Part shown: piece by piece, positions 17,600-25,165 of the stretch
Layout of the letters: every line of letters begins with the position of its first letter
Numbering within the stretch: position 1 is the first letter of the stretch
NCBI RefSeq assembly: GCF_028693505.1
Contig: NZ_JAQUVF010000012.1
Location: 1-64,000 of the forward strand
Origin: Oscillibacter sp.
Lineage (GTDB): Bacteria > Bacillota > Clostridia > Oscillospirales > Oscillospiraceae
Reading direction: 5' to 3'
Length of the DNA stretch: 64,000 nt
Translations under genes and position numbers: made by a program
Notes under the pieces: model-generated
Seen by the model: only the letters and a program-made list of their open reading frames with translations
What the model was told of the DNA's origin: nothing
Database searches by the model: none

Positions 17600-17678
17600 C
17601 CGCTTTGAATGGGTATTTTAAGTGTGCTTTGGCACCGCCCCCGACAGCGAGTCCGTAATGAAGGAGTTGAAACAAAGA
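17600..17678 (+). promoter_or_regulatory. 5' leader of rplU, possible L21 leader element
   Basis: About 80 nt separate the predicted start site from the rplU ATG, including GC-rich inverted stretches such as GTGCTTTGGCAC (17623-17634). L21 leaders with autoregulatory structure are known in Firmicutes. I cannot confirm the consensus by eye. Confidence 0.3.
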
Positions 17679-17990
17679 ATGAACGCAATCATCGTAACCG
17701 GCGGCAAGCAGTACAAGGTGGCCGAGGGCGACGTGGTCTACATCGAAAAGCTGGACCAGGAAGCCGGCGACGCCGTGAAGTTCGACCAGGTTCTGGCAAT
17801 TCTCGACGGCGAAAAGGCAACCTTCGGTACCCCCGTTGTGGAGGGTGCTTTCGTGGACGCCACCATCGTCAAGAACGGCAAGGGCAAGAAGATTCACATC
17901 TTCAAGTACAATGCCAAGAAGGGCTATCGCAAGCGTCAGGGCCATCGTCAGCCTTACACCAAGGTTGAGATCGGCAAGATCTCTTACTGA
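17679..17990 (+). CDS. rplU: Ribosomal protein L21
   Basis: The 103-residue product matches L21 over its full length, with [15 protein letters not shown] at the start and [17 protein letters not shown] near the end. The ATG at 17679 was preferred over an in-frame ATG at 17658 because AAGGAG (17661-17666) lies between them. First gene of the L21-Prp-L27 unit. Confidence 0.96.
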   Translation: MNAIIVTGGKQYKVAEGDVVYIEKLDQEAGDAVKFDQVLAILDGEKATFGTPVVEGAFVDATIVKNGKGKKIHIFKYNAKKGYRKRQGHRQPYTKVEIGKISY

Positions 17991-17992
17991 GC

Positions 17993-18325
17993 ATGACCAC
18001 CATCACATTCCGCTCGGAGGGCGACCGCATCGTCGGTTTTGACTCCATCGGCCACAGCGGCTACGCCGAAGAGGGCGCGGACATCGTCTGCGCGGGCATC
18101 ACCAGCGCCATCCGTCTGGTAGAGGCCACCATCAACGACGTGCTGGGTCTTGCGGCAGCGGTGAAGGTCCGGGAAAGTGACGCCTCCATCTCTCTGCGTC
18201 TGCCCGGGGGGCTCTCCCCCACGGCGGAAAGCACCGCACAGGCGCTTTTAACAGGACTGATGGTCTACTTTGCCGAGCTACACGACGAGTATCCCGACAA
18301 TATTGAAGTTCTGGAGGAAGAATAA
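17993..18325 (+). CDS. prp: Ribosomal-processing cysteine protease Prp
   Basis: A 110-residue protein of the Prp (YsxB) family. The catalytic His21 (GHSGYAEEG) and Cys33 (DIVCAGIT) are in place. Prp removes the N-terminal extension of L27 in Firmicutes, and the L27 encoded next has exactly such an extension. Only 2 bp separate it from rplU. Its position between rplU and rpmA is the conserved arrangement. Confidence 0.93.
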   Translation: MTTITFRSEGDRIVGFDSIGHSGYAEEGADIVCAGITSAIRLVEATINDVLGLAAAVKVRESDASISLRLPGGLSPTAESTAQALLTGLMVYFAELHDEYPDNIEVLEEE

Positions 18326-18367
18326 TTCCTCTCCATCTAAAAATCTTCAGAAAGGATGGTCCGTATC

Positions 18368-18649
18368 ATGATTCGTATTGGTCTTCAGTTCTTCGCCCAC
18401 AAAAAGGGCGGCGGCTCCACCAAGAACGGCCGTGACTCTGAGTCCAAGCGCCTGGGTCCCAAGCGCGCGGACGGTCAGTTTGTCCAGGCCGGCAACATTC
18501 TGGTTCGCCAGCGCGGCACCCACATCCATCCGGGTGTGAATGTCGGCATCGGCAGCGACGATACCCTGTTCGCCACCGCGAGCGGCGTGCTCCGTTTTGA
18601 GCGGCTGGGTAAGGATCGTAAGCAGGCTTCTGTCTACGAGGCTGAGTAA
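18368..18649 (+). CDS. rpmA: Ribosomal protein L27 with cleavable N-terminal extension
   Basis: The 93-residue precursor begins [10 protein letters not shown] followed by [19 protein letters not shown] ahead of the mature start is the Prp cleavage signal, so residues 1-10 should be removed. The ATG at 18368 has AAAGGA upstream; an ATG at 18356 overlaps that site and was rejected. Confidence 0.95.
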   Translation: MIRIGLQFFAHKKGGGSTKNGRDSESKRLGPKRADGQFVQAGNILVRQRGTHIHPGVNVGIGSDDTLFATASGVLRFERLGKDRKQASVYEAE

Positions 18650-18659
18650 TCAGACATGG

Positions 18660-18694
18660 AGAGCCCCGAACGCCACACGTTCGGGGCTCTTTTT
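18660..18694 (+). terminator. Terminator after rpmA
   Basis: A 13-bp GC-rich stem (18660-18672 with 18678-18690), 5-nt loop and a T-tract. Confidence 0.92.
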
Positions 18695-18798
18695 CCCAAA
18701 ATCTTCCCTCAGGCGTCTGCATCCGAGGGCGCGGCGCTCCGCGCTTTGGGATGCACACGCCTCAAACCAGTCATACTACCCATTGGAGGTGTATTACC

Positions 18799-20082
18799 AT
18801 GGCAACTTCTTTTATCGATAAAGCCCGGATCACCGTGAAGGCCGGCAACGGCGGCAACGGCGCCGTCGCCTTCCACCGGGAAAAATACGTGGCCGCAGGC
18901 GGTCCCGACGGCGGGGACGGCGGCAAGGGCGGTTCCATCATTTTGCAGGTGGACGACAATATGTCCACCCTCATGGACTTCCGCTACAAGCGCAAATACG
19001 CGGCAAACAGCGGCATCGACGGGCAGGGCTCCCGGAAGTCCGGCAAGGACGGGCAGGATCTGGTGATCCGGGTCCCCCGGGGCACGCTGGTCCGGGATAC
19101 GGAGACCGGCGAGATCATCAAGGACATGAGCAGCGGCGAGCCGTTTGTCCTCTGCCGGGGCGGCCGGGGCGGCTGGGGCAACATGCACTTTGCCACCCCC
19201 ACGCGGCAGATCCCCCGTTTTGCCAAGGCGGGCCTGCCCGGCGAGAGCCACGACGTCACGCTGGAGCTGAAGCTCTTGGCGGACGTGGGGCTGATCGGCT
19301 TCCCCAACGTGGGCAAGTCCACGCTGCTGTCCGTGGTCTCCAAGGCGCAGCCCAAGATCGCCAACTATCATTTCACCACGCTCTATCCCAATCTGGGCGT
19401 TGTGTGGGTGGACGATGGTGTCTCCTTCGTCATGGCCGATATCCCCGGCATCATCGAAGGTGCCAGCGAGGGTGCGGGTCTGGGCCACGATTTCCTGCGG
19501 CACATTGACCGCTGCCGCCTGCTCGTCCACGTGGTGGACGTCTCCGGCAGCGAGGGGCGGGACCCTGTGGCGGATTTTGACGCCATCAATGCCGAGCTTT
19601 CCCAGTACAGCGCGGACCTTGCGAAGCGTCCCCAGATCGTGGCAGCCAACAAAACGGACATCTGCGAAAGCCCGGAGAATCTGGAGCGCCTGCGCCAGCA
19701 CGTGGAGTCGCTGGGCTATTCCCTGCTGGAAATTTCCGCCGCGGCCCATCAGGGCACCCGGGAACTGGTGCAAAAGGTGGCGCAGCAGCTTTCCACGCTG
19801 CCGCCCGTGACGGTCTACGAGCCGGAGTATGTCCCGCGCCCCGCCGTGGTGGATACCACCGCGCCGCTGGACATCCAGCGCTCTGACGACGGCACATGGC
19901 TGGTGGAAGGCCCGTGGCTTCAGCGCCTGATGGGCAATGTCAACTTTTCGGACTACGAGAGCCGGATGTACTTCGACAAGACCCTGCGGGAATCCGGTCT
20001 TTTCCGGCAGCTGGAGGATCTTGGCATTCAGGACGGCGACACGGTTTCCATGTACGACTTCGAGTTTGAGTATCAGCGATAA
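18799..20082 (+). CDS. obgE: GTPase Obg/CgtA
   Basis: The 427-residue GTPase is linked to 50S ribosome assembly and stress control. The glycine-rich Obg fold comes first (about 1-158, with GGPDGGDGGKGGS). The G domain follows, with the P-loop GFPNVGKST at residues 167-175, DIPGIIEGA and NKTD. The C-terminal OCT domain (about 350-425) is present. TTGGAGGTG precedes the ATG. It is convergent with the coiled-coil gene, with 13 bp between the stops and no obvious terminator there. Confidence 0.96.
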   Translation: MATSFIDKARITVKAGNGGNGAVAFHREKYVAAGGPDGGDGGKGGSIILQVDDNMSTLMDFRYKRKYAANSGIDGQGSRKSGKDGQDLVIRVPRGTLVRDTETGEIIKDMSSGEPFVLCRGGRGGWGNMHFATPTRQIPRFAKAGLPGESHDVTLELKLLADVGLIGFPNVGKSTLLSVVSKAQPKIANYHFTTLYPNLGVVWVDDGVSFVMADIPGIIEGASEGAGLGHDFLRHIDRCRLLVHVVDVSGSEGRDPVADFDAINAELSQYSADLAKRPQIVAANKTDICESPENLERLRQHVESLGYSLLEISAAAHQGTRELVQKVAQQLSTLPPVTVYEPEYVPRPAVVDTTAPLDIQRSDDGTWLVEGPWLQRLMGNVNFSDYESRMYFDKTLRESGLFRQLEDLGIQDGDTVSMYDFEFEYQR

Positions 20083-20095
20083 GCTTTCTTGCTGT

Positions 20096-21649
20096 TTACA
20101 GCGCTTCCAGCGCCTCGTTTGCCTCGCTGAGCGAATCCTCGGCGGCAGCGAGATCGTCCTGTGCGTTCGAAACGTTCTCGTTGGCCTCCTCGGCGGCTAC
20201 CACGGCATCTTCCACCGCCTCCTGGGCGGTCTGGTCGGCCTGGGCAGCGTCAGAAAGCTCCTGCTCGGCTTCCTGCTGCTTGTCGGCAGATGCATCCGCG
20301 GCGATCTGCGCCGCTTCCGCCTCAGCCCTGGCAGTTTCGTCCGCCTCCACGGCGGCGTCCAGCTTTGCCTGTGCGTCCGCCAGCTCACCATCCGCCGCCT
20401 CATGGGCAGTCTCTGTGGTCACGGCGTCGGCAATGGCTGCGTTGGCCTCAGCGGTGATATCCTTGCCATCGAGGATCGCGCCGCTGAGCACATTGTACTC
20501 CACCTTCTCATTCGTCTCCGCGGATACCGCAGAGCCGACGCCCACCGTTACCGAACCCTTTTCAAAGGTCTTTGTAACCGTGTTGTAGCGGACGACCTCT
20601 TCCACGGTATCGCCCTTACCCGCGTCGGTGATGGAGGTGAGGACCAGCGTAATGTTGTAATCGCCGGCATCATAGTTGTTGCGCCAGACCCGGTAGGTGT
20701 ACGCCTCGTCCTCCGCCAGAACGCCGCTTTCTTTCAGATACTCGGTCATCTGCTCGGCGAAGTTGACCCCGTTGGAATCCAGCGACTGGCCTGCCTTAAA
20801 GTAATCCTGCCCATTGGTTCTCTCGACTACCTGCTCCTCGACGCCCTTTTCCAGAACCTTGAGGGCGTCATAGACCTTTGCATCGTTCCGGGCAGCCTCC
20901 GCGGCGGCCTTGGCCTCCTCGGCCTTGGTCGTAGCCTGCTCCACCGCGTCCCTGGCATCTGCCAGATCGGCAGCGGCCCGCTCGGCGGCGGCACTCTTTT
21001 CGGCGGCTTCGGCAGCAGCCTCGGCCTGTGCGGTCATCTCCCGGGCATTTTCCGTCTCTGCCAGAGCCTCTTCGGCGCGCCTCGCGGCCTCTTGCGCCTC
21101 GCTCAGACGGTCCTCGGCCTCCTTGCGGTCAGCCTCGGCCTTCGCCACGGCCGCCTCGGCTTCCTCGCGCTTGATCTGTGCCGCAGCGGCATCCTCACGG
21201 GCCTCGTCGGCGTCGTTTTCAACCTTCTCCACAGTCTCAAGAACTTCCAGCGCGGCCTTCACATCTTCCGGGACAGGCGCTTCCACGAAGGAAGCAAGAG
21301 GCACTTCCTCTTCCGGGAGGATCTCCTCTACCGCTTCCGCAGCTGCCTGCGGGACCGGCTTCGTCTGCTTCCTTGCACTCGCCGCAACGACCGGCAGGGA
21401 TGCCGGCAGTTCTTCCACCACGGCGGCGGTCTCTTCCGCATCCGTGATTTCCGGGGCGGCCAGAGGCACGGCGGTCTCTTCGATCTCCTCCGTCAGCGGA
21501 GTGGACACTTCCTGCGCGGATGCTTTGTCCTGAGCCGGTGCGCGGTTCATCCGAACAGACAGGCCAACGGCGGCGGACGCAGCAAGCAGAAACAGCAAAA
21601 GTGCGATCAGTGCCCGGGACTTGCGATGATTCTTCTGATGGTTGTTCAT
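20096..21649 (-). CDS. Membrane-anchored Ala/Glu-rich coiled-coil protein under c-di-GMP riboswitch control
   Basis: The 517-residue protein is not recognised as a named family. A basic start and one hydrophobic segment (about residues 11-31, IALLLFLLAASAAVGL) indicate a signal anchor with the rest outside the cell. A proline/glutamate-rich linker follows. Two long alanine- and glutamate-rich heptad regions (about 115-255 and 390-517) flank a globular segment (about 260-385) with many aromatic and beta-prone residues (TYRVWRNNYDAGDYNITLVL). There is no LPXTG sorting motif. The start at 21649 was chosen over 21655 because AAGGGG is 7 bp before it but only 1 bp before the other. Two c-di-GMP-I riboswitches precede the gene, which points to a role in adhesion, biofilm or motility. 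Confidence 0.8.
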   Translation of the reverse strand: MNNHQKNHRKSRALIALLLFLLAASAAVGLSVRMNRAPAQDKASAQEVSTPLTEEIEETAVPLAAPEITDAEETAAVVEELPASLPVVAASARKQTKPVPQAAAEAVEEILPEEEVPLASFVEAPVPEDVKAALEVLETVEKVENDADEAREDAAAAQIKREEAEAAVAKAEADRKEAEDRLSEAQEAARRAEEALAETENAREMTAQAEAAAEAAEKSAAAERAAADLADARDAVEQATTKAEEAKAAAEAARNDAKVYDALKVLEKGVEEQVVERTNGQDYFKAGQSLDSNGVNFAEQMTEYLKESGVLAEDEAYTYRVWRNNYDAGDYNITLVLTSITDAGKGDTVEEVVRYNTVTKTFEKGSVTVGVGSAVSAETNEKVEYNVLSGAILDGKDITAEANAAIADAVTTETAHEAADGELADAQAKLDAAVEADETARAEAEAAQIAADASADKQQEAEQELSDAAQADQTAQEAVEDAVVAAEEANENVSNAQDDLAAAEDSLSEANEALEAL

Positions 21650-21721
21650 ATTCATTCCCCTTCTGCGGCGGCGCTTCTTCCGTGCGCGGACCGCTTTCGA
21701 CTGAGGCGATCTTCAATCGGC

Positions 21722-21801
21722 CACAGTGCAGCTGGCTGCCAACCTGGGGTAGGTAAGGCCCTCTAGCTTTGCGTCACCGGCTTTCGCCGATTTTGCCAAA
21801 C
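21722..21801 (-). promoter_or_regulatory. Cyclic-di-GMP-I riboswitch, gene-proximal copy
   Basis: The minus strand reads GGCAAAATCGGCGAAAGCCG, then GTGACGCAAAGCTAGAGGGC, then CTTACC and GGTTGGCAGCCAGC. These are the GEMM-I landmarks: GGCAAA, a helix capped by a GAAA tetraloop, the nearly invariant GACGCAAAGC, GGCCT and its paired 3' side. It lies about 75 nt before the coiled-coil start codon. No clear terminator follows, so control may be at translation. Confidence 0.92.
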
Positions 21802-21832
21802 AAATGCTCCCTTTCTTTTTGACAAGTGGGGC

Positions 21833-21866
21833 AAAAAATGGCTCTGCGCCAACGCGCAAAGCCATT
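21833..21866 (-). terminator. Terminator between the two c-di-GMP riboswitches
   Basis: On the minus strand a 13-bp stem (21866-21854 with 21849-21837, one G-U pair, 4-nt loop) runs into TTTTTT. It sits 13 nt after the distal aptamer and before the proximal one, so it is the natural expression platform of the distal copy. Confidence 0.88.
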
Positions 21867-21878
21867 GCTCTTTCTCTT

Positions 21879-21955
21879 CAAACCGTAACTGGCTGCCAAC
21901 CGAAGAGGTAGGCCCTTTAGCTTTGCGTCGCCGACTTTCGCCGGTTTTGCCCATT
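21879..21955 (-). promoter_or_regulatory. Cyclic-di-GMP-I riboswitch, distal copy
   Basis: The minus strand carries GGGCAAAACCGGCGAAAGTC, GGCGACGCAAAGCTAAAGGG, CCTACC and GGTTGGCAGCCAG. It differs from the proximal copy mainly in the P3 loop (CTCTTCGG). It has its own terminator directly downstream. Confidence 0.92.
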
Positions 21956-21972
21956 TGATTCAATTGTCATGG

Positions 21973-21995
21973 TGATAACGACGCACACGTTATCA
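21973..21995 (-). repeat. 8-bp inverted repeat at the transcript start
   Basis: TGATAACG and CGTTATCA with a 7-nt spacer lie at the predicted 5' end of the riboswitch transcript. It could be a 5' stabilising hairpin or an operator. Confidence 0.5.
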
Positions 21996-22003
21996 TTGGT
22001 TAC

Positions 22004-22032
22004 AATATAATCTAGAAATTGAAGAATGCCAA
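22004..22032 (-). promoter_or_regulatory. Promoter of the coiled-coil gene
   Basis: TTGGCA (22032-22027), 17-bp spacer, TATATT (22009-22004) on the minus strand, about 50 bp upstream of the distal riboswitch. Confidence 0.75.
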
Positions 22033-22158
22033 TGCGAAAATTACCAATTTTTGTGCTTTTAAATTTGCAGCACCAGCTGCCTTTTATGCAAAATTACAAT
22101 TTTTACCAAGCGGGCCGCTGCGGAAATTATTGGGAATTCACAAACTTCTTCTGGGGGA

Positions 22159-22187
22159 TTGACAACGGCGGTCAATCGTTGTACACT
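22159..22187 (+). promoter_or_regulatory. Promoter of the TrpB2 T-box transcript
   Basis: TTGACA (22159-22164), 17-bp spacer, TACACT (22182-22187). Predicted start near 22194. Confidence 0.8.
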
Positions 22188-22229
22188 CTCTCCAAGTTCA
22201 AAAGAACAAACCGATGATGCAGACGAGTA

Positions 22230-22500
22230 AGCAAACGATGTTTCTTTCAGAGAGTCGCCGATGGTGGGATGGCGGCAGGAATGACTTTGTGGAATGGACT
22301 GCGGAGGGCGGGCTGAACGGGAATTTCCCCAGTAAGTTCCGACGGGCTTTTCCCCCGTTACCAAGGAAGGACGTGTGTTGGCACGTCGCCGAGCGGACGA
22401 AGTATTTCGTCAATTTGGGTGGCACCGCAGAAGTTTCAGACTTTTGTCCCAAAGGAACCTATTGGATTAGGTCCTTGTGGGATGAGGGTCTTTTTATTTT
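22230..22500 (+). promoter_or_regulatory. T-box riboswitch, probably tRNA-Trp specific
   Basis: A CAGAGAGTCGCCGATGG Stem I start is followed by a UGG at 22295-22297 in GAATGGACT, a plausible specifier codon followed by A. The T-box proper, TGGGTGGCACCGCA, is at 22416-22429. TTTGGG (22414-22419) can pair with CCCAAA (22448-22453) to make the antiterminator, which competes with the terminator at 22438-22491. Trp specificity is inferred from UGG and from the downstream trpB. Confidence 0.9.
22438..22500 (+). terminator. T-box terminator hairpin
   Basis: A 13-bp outer stem with several G-U pairs (22438-22450 with 22479-22491) continues into an inner AAGG/CCTT and ACCTA/TAGGT stem. It is followed by TTTTTATTTT. 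Its 5' arm contains the bases that the antiterminator uses. Confidence 0.85.
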
Positions 22501-22536
22501 TCCACAGGGCCGCAGAAACGGAAAGGAGCAATCACC

Positions 22537-23922
22537 ATGGCAAACGAATCCATCCCCTATAAAATCTATCTCTCTGAAGAGGAGCTTCCCCAGACGTGGT
22601 ACAATGTCCGCGCGGACATGAAGGTGAAGCCCGCCCCTCTGCTCAACCCCGGCACCGGCGAGCCCATGGGCTTCGAGGACCTGCGCCCGGTCTTTTGCGA
22701 CGAGCTGATCCGTCAGGAGCTGGACAACGACACCCGGGAGATCCCCATTCCCCAGGAGATCCGGAATTTCTACAAAATGTACCGTCCCTCCCCGCTGATC
22801 CGCGCGTACTGTCTGGAGGAAAAGCTAAAGACCCCCGCAAAAATTTACTACAAATTCGAGGGCAACAACACCTCCGGCAGCCACAAGCTCAACAGCGCCA
22901 TCGCACAGGCCTACTACGCAAAGCAGCAGGGCCTCAAGGGCGTCACCACGGAAACCGGCGCGGGGCAGTGGGGCACGGCCCTCTCCATGGCCTGCTCCTA
23001 TCTGGGACTGGACTGCAAGGTGTTCATGGTCAAGTGTTCCTACGAGCAAAAGCCCTTCCGCCGGGAGGTCATGCGGACCTACGGCGCGTCCGTCACCCCC
23101 TCCCCCTCCGACCAAACGCGCATCGGGCAAAAGATTCTCTCGGACCATCCCGGCACCACCGGCTCTCTGGGCTGCGCCATCTCCGAGGCGGTGGAGGTGG
23201 CCACCAGCCACCCCGGCTACCGCTACGTGCTGGGCAGCGTTTTGAATCAGGTGCTGCTGCACCAGAGCGTCATCGGCGTGGAGACGAAAACGGCGCTGGA
23301 CAAATACGGCATCGTGCCGGACATCATCATCGGCTGCGCCGGAGGCGGCAGCAACCTGGGCGGACTGATCTCCCCCTTCATGGGGCAAAAGCTCCGGGGC
23401 GAACAAGATTACCGCATCATCGCCGTGGAACCGGCCTCCTGCCCCAGCTTCACCCGCGGCCGGTTTGCCTACGATTTTTGCGACACGGGCATGGTGTGCC
23501 CGCTATCCAAGATGTACACGCTGGGCAGCGGTTTCATCCCCTCCCCCAGTCACGCAGGCGGCCTAAGGTATCACGGCATGAGCGCCATCCTCTCTCAGCT
23601 CTACCACGACGGCTACATGGAGGCCGTCTCCGTGGAGCAGACGAAGGTGTTTGAGGCGGCGGAGCAATTCGCCCGGGTGGAGGGCATCCTTCCCGCCCCG
23701 GAATCCAGCCATGCCATCCGGGTGGCCATCGACGAGGCCCTCAAGTGCAAGGAGACCGGGGAGGAAAAGACCATCGTCTTTGGCCTCACGGGCACGGGCT
23801 ACTTCGACATGGTGGCCTATGAGAAGTTCCACAACGGCGAGATGCACGACAGCATCCCCACGGACGCGGAGCTTTTGGAGAGCTTTTCCCACCTGCCCGC
23901 CGTTCCGGGCCAGTCGAAATAA
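22537..23922 (+). CDS. trpB: Tryptophan synthase beta-like protein (TrpB2 type)
   Basis: The 461-residue PLP enzyme carries the pyridoxal lysine at 117 in GSHKLNSA, the ETGAGQWGTAL loop and the CAGGGSNLGG phosphate cup. Length and the N-terminal extension (PLLNPGTGEPM) match the TrpB2 subgroup, which often acts without TrpA. No other trp gene is nearby. GAAAGGAG precedes the ATG. A T-box with a UGG specifier controls it, so it should be made when charged tRNA-Trp is scarce, perhaps to salvage indole or condense it with serine. Confidence 0.93.
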   Translation: MANESIPYKIYLSEEELPQTWYNVRADMKVKPAPLLNPGTGEPMGFEDLRPVFCDELIRQELDNDTREIPIPQEIRNFYKMYRPSPLIRAYCLEEKLKTPAKIYYKFEGNNTSGSHKLNSAIAQAYYAKQQGLKGVTTETGAGQWGTALSMACSYLGLDCKVFMVKCSYEQKPFRREVMRTYGASVTPSPSDQTRIGQKILSDHPGTTGSLGCAISEAVEVATSHPGYRYVLGSVLNQVLLHQSVIGVETKTALDKYGIVPDIIIGCAGGGSNLGGLISPFMGQKLRGEQDYRIIAVEPASCPSFTRGRFAYDFCDTGMVCPLSKMYTLGSGFIPSPSHAGGLRYHGMSAILSQLYHDGYMEAVSVEQTKVFEAAEQFARVEGILPAPESSHAIRVAIDEALKCKETGEEKTIVFGLTGTGYFDMVAYEKFHNGEMHDSIPTDAELLESFSHLPAVPGQSK

Positions 23923-23935
23923 ATAACCGCGATTT

Positions 23936-23983
23936 GCGGCAAAAAGATGGCAGACGCGAACGTGTCTGCCATCTTTTTGCCGC
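23936..23983. terminator. Terminator after trpB
   Basis: A 20-bp perfect inverted repeat (23936-23955 with 23964-23983) with an 8-nt loop includes A- and T-runs on both sides, so it can work in both directions. Confidence 0.9.
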
Positions 23984-23996
23984 CTCAGCGCGCGCA

Positions 23997-24025
23997 TTGC
24001 CTGCATTTTTAAATCGTGCTACAAT
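23997..24025 (+). promoter_or_regulatory. Promoter of the small membrane protein gene
   Basis: TTGCCT (23997-24002), 17-bp spacer, TACAAT (24020-24025). Confidence 0.65.
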
Positions 24026-24099
24026 GGTAAAAATAAGCTCCGGTTTGCCGGCGGCGCGGCAAGCGGCAATTTGATTGCTTGTAACAGGGAGGGATTCTT

Positions 24100-24591
24100 A
24101 TGAAACTACGAGTCAATACCTTATGGCGGGTGCCGGTTTTCTGTATTGCCGCCAGTTGGATCAGTTTTTATCTCACCGTCTATTTGGGTGGATTTTTCTT
24201 TACCGTGCAGACCATAGGGGCCGATGGCGTGACGGAAGTCTCTGTCGATCCTCTTCGCTCTGCCATTTTTAACGGAGGACTATTTTTAATAGTGCTGCTG
24301 CTGGGGGGATTGTGGGCTTTCCGGGAGATGACAAAAGCAGAGATTGCCGTCTCCGCGGCCATGATCTCTGCCGTTTATCTATCCGCAACCTTCCTGCAGC
24401 TATATTTTCCAAACTTCCCTGTATCCCTCAGCGTTGAATTAGCAGTCCTTCAGAACTGGACCGGCACTTTGGGTTCCTTTTTGCTGAAGATCACAGATCA
24501 GTTCGCCTTCTCTGTCCTGTCAGGAAACCTTGCTCCGTTTCTCTTTGTGCCATTTGGAAGGAAAGCAGGTCCATCAAGCAATCAACTGTAA
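24100..24591 (+). CDS. Hypothetical four-helix membrane protein
   Basis: The 163-residue protein has about four hydrophobic segments (roughly residues 12-36, 54-74, 82-104 and 125-150) and no motif I recognise. CAGGGAGGG stands 5 bp before the ATG, and a promoter lies upstream, so it looks expressed. Its base composition is visibly more AT-rich than its neighbours, which may mean acquisition. An 18-bp sequence just downstream recurs near another AT-richer gene at the right end of the window. Confidence 0.7.
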   Translation: MKLRVNTLWRVPVFCIAASWISFYLTVYLGGFFFTVQTIGADGVTEVSVDPLRSAIFNGGLFLIVLLLGGLWAFREMTKAEIAVSAAMISAVYLSATFLQLYFPNFPVSLSVELAVLQNWTGTLGSFLLKITDQFAFSVLSGNLAPFLFVPFGRKAGPSSNQL

Positions 24592-24637
24592 CTTCCCGTT
24601 TGCCGGGCAAATGCGCAGCGCGGTTGATTGGGAGCCT

Positions 24638-24678
24638 GTGCGCCTTTGGCGGAGAAGATGAAGTAAATATTATTTATA
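24638..24678 (+). repeat. Dispersed repeat block, copy 1
   Basis: GTGCGCCTTTGGCGGAGA (24638-24655) recurs exactly at 63669-63686. TTATTTATA follows at the same distance in both places (24670 and 63701). The 18-bp part contains the small hairpin CGCC-TTT-GGCG. Confidence 0.7.
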
Positions 24679-25093
24679 TTTTGCGACTAACAGATTAATC
24701 GAAAGTTCGCATACAGCTGCCGCGCCATCGCGGCCAAAAATGTGCCGCTTTGCGGCAGAATGCGGCCCCCATTTTTCTTTGTCTTGGCAAAGATTGCACA
24801 GCCGTTGGCGGCTTCGCCGCTTACAGATGTGGCATACCCCTTGCGGGTGCAAGTCGCCGCCGGAGCGGTGGAAAAGAAACCGTTTTTTGGGGCTTTGCCT
24901 TCTACGAAGCTTCAGTGCATCCAGTCTTCCCGCAGACAAAACCCCTAAGCGCCTTTTTCTTACACCGTGCACGGCGCGTTCTTTTTTGGCAAGACGTAAA
25001 AGAACGGGGGGTGCATTCTCGCGGCAATGCCGCCTTCTTGCCCTAAGCCCCGCCCGGCAGCTTCCCGGGGCGCACACCAATCTTGAGAGAACG

Positions 25094-25128
25094 CAGAGCA
25101 TCCCCGTTTTAGAAACGGGGATGCTCTG
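25094..25128. repeat. Perfect 16-bp inverted repeat without U-tract
   Basis: CAGAGCATCCCCGTTT and its exact complement are separated by TAG. Neither side has a T-run, so it is not a standard intrinsic terminator, though it lies 38 bp after the stop of the gene at 25166-26335. Confidence 0.7.
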
Positions 25129-25165
25129 AAAACATTCTGATCGGGGTGTCAGTCCGGGGGCCTTT

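Larger units (their letters stand above)
24592..25165. other. 574-bp stretch without a supported gene
   Basis: Open frames here are short, basic, cysteine- and arginine-rich translations without ribosome binding sites. The stretch holds a 41-bp repeat block (24638-24678), several small GC hairpins, and a perfect 16-bp inverted repeat at 25094-25128. It may be decayed DNA or intergenic RNA structure. Confidence 0.5.

Noticed and set aside
24670..25101. 143-codon minus-strand frame with CxxC-like pairs
   Set aside because: Mostly Arg/Lys/Cys without a ribosome binding site or promoter, and it spans several small hairpins; I do not consider it coding.
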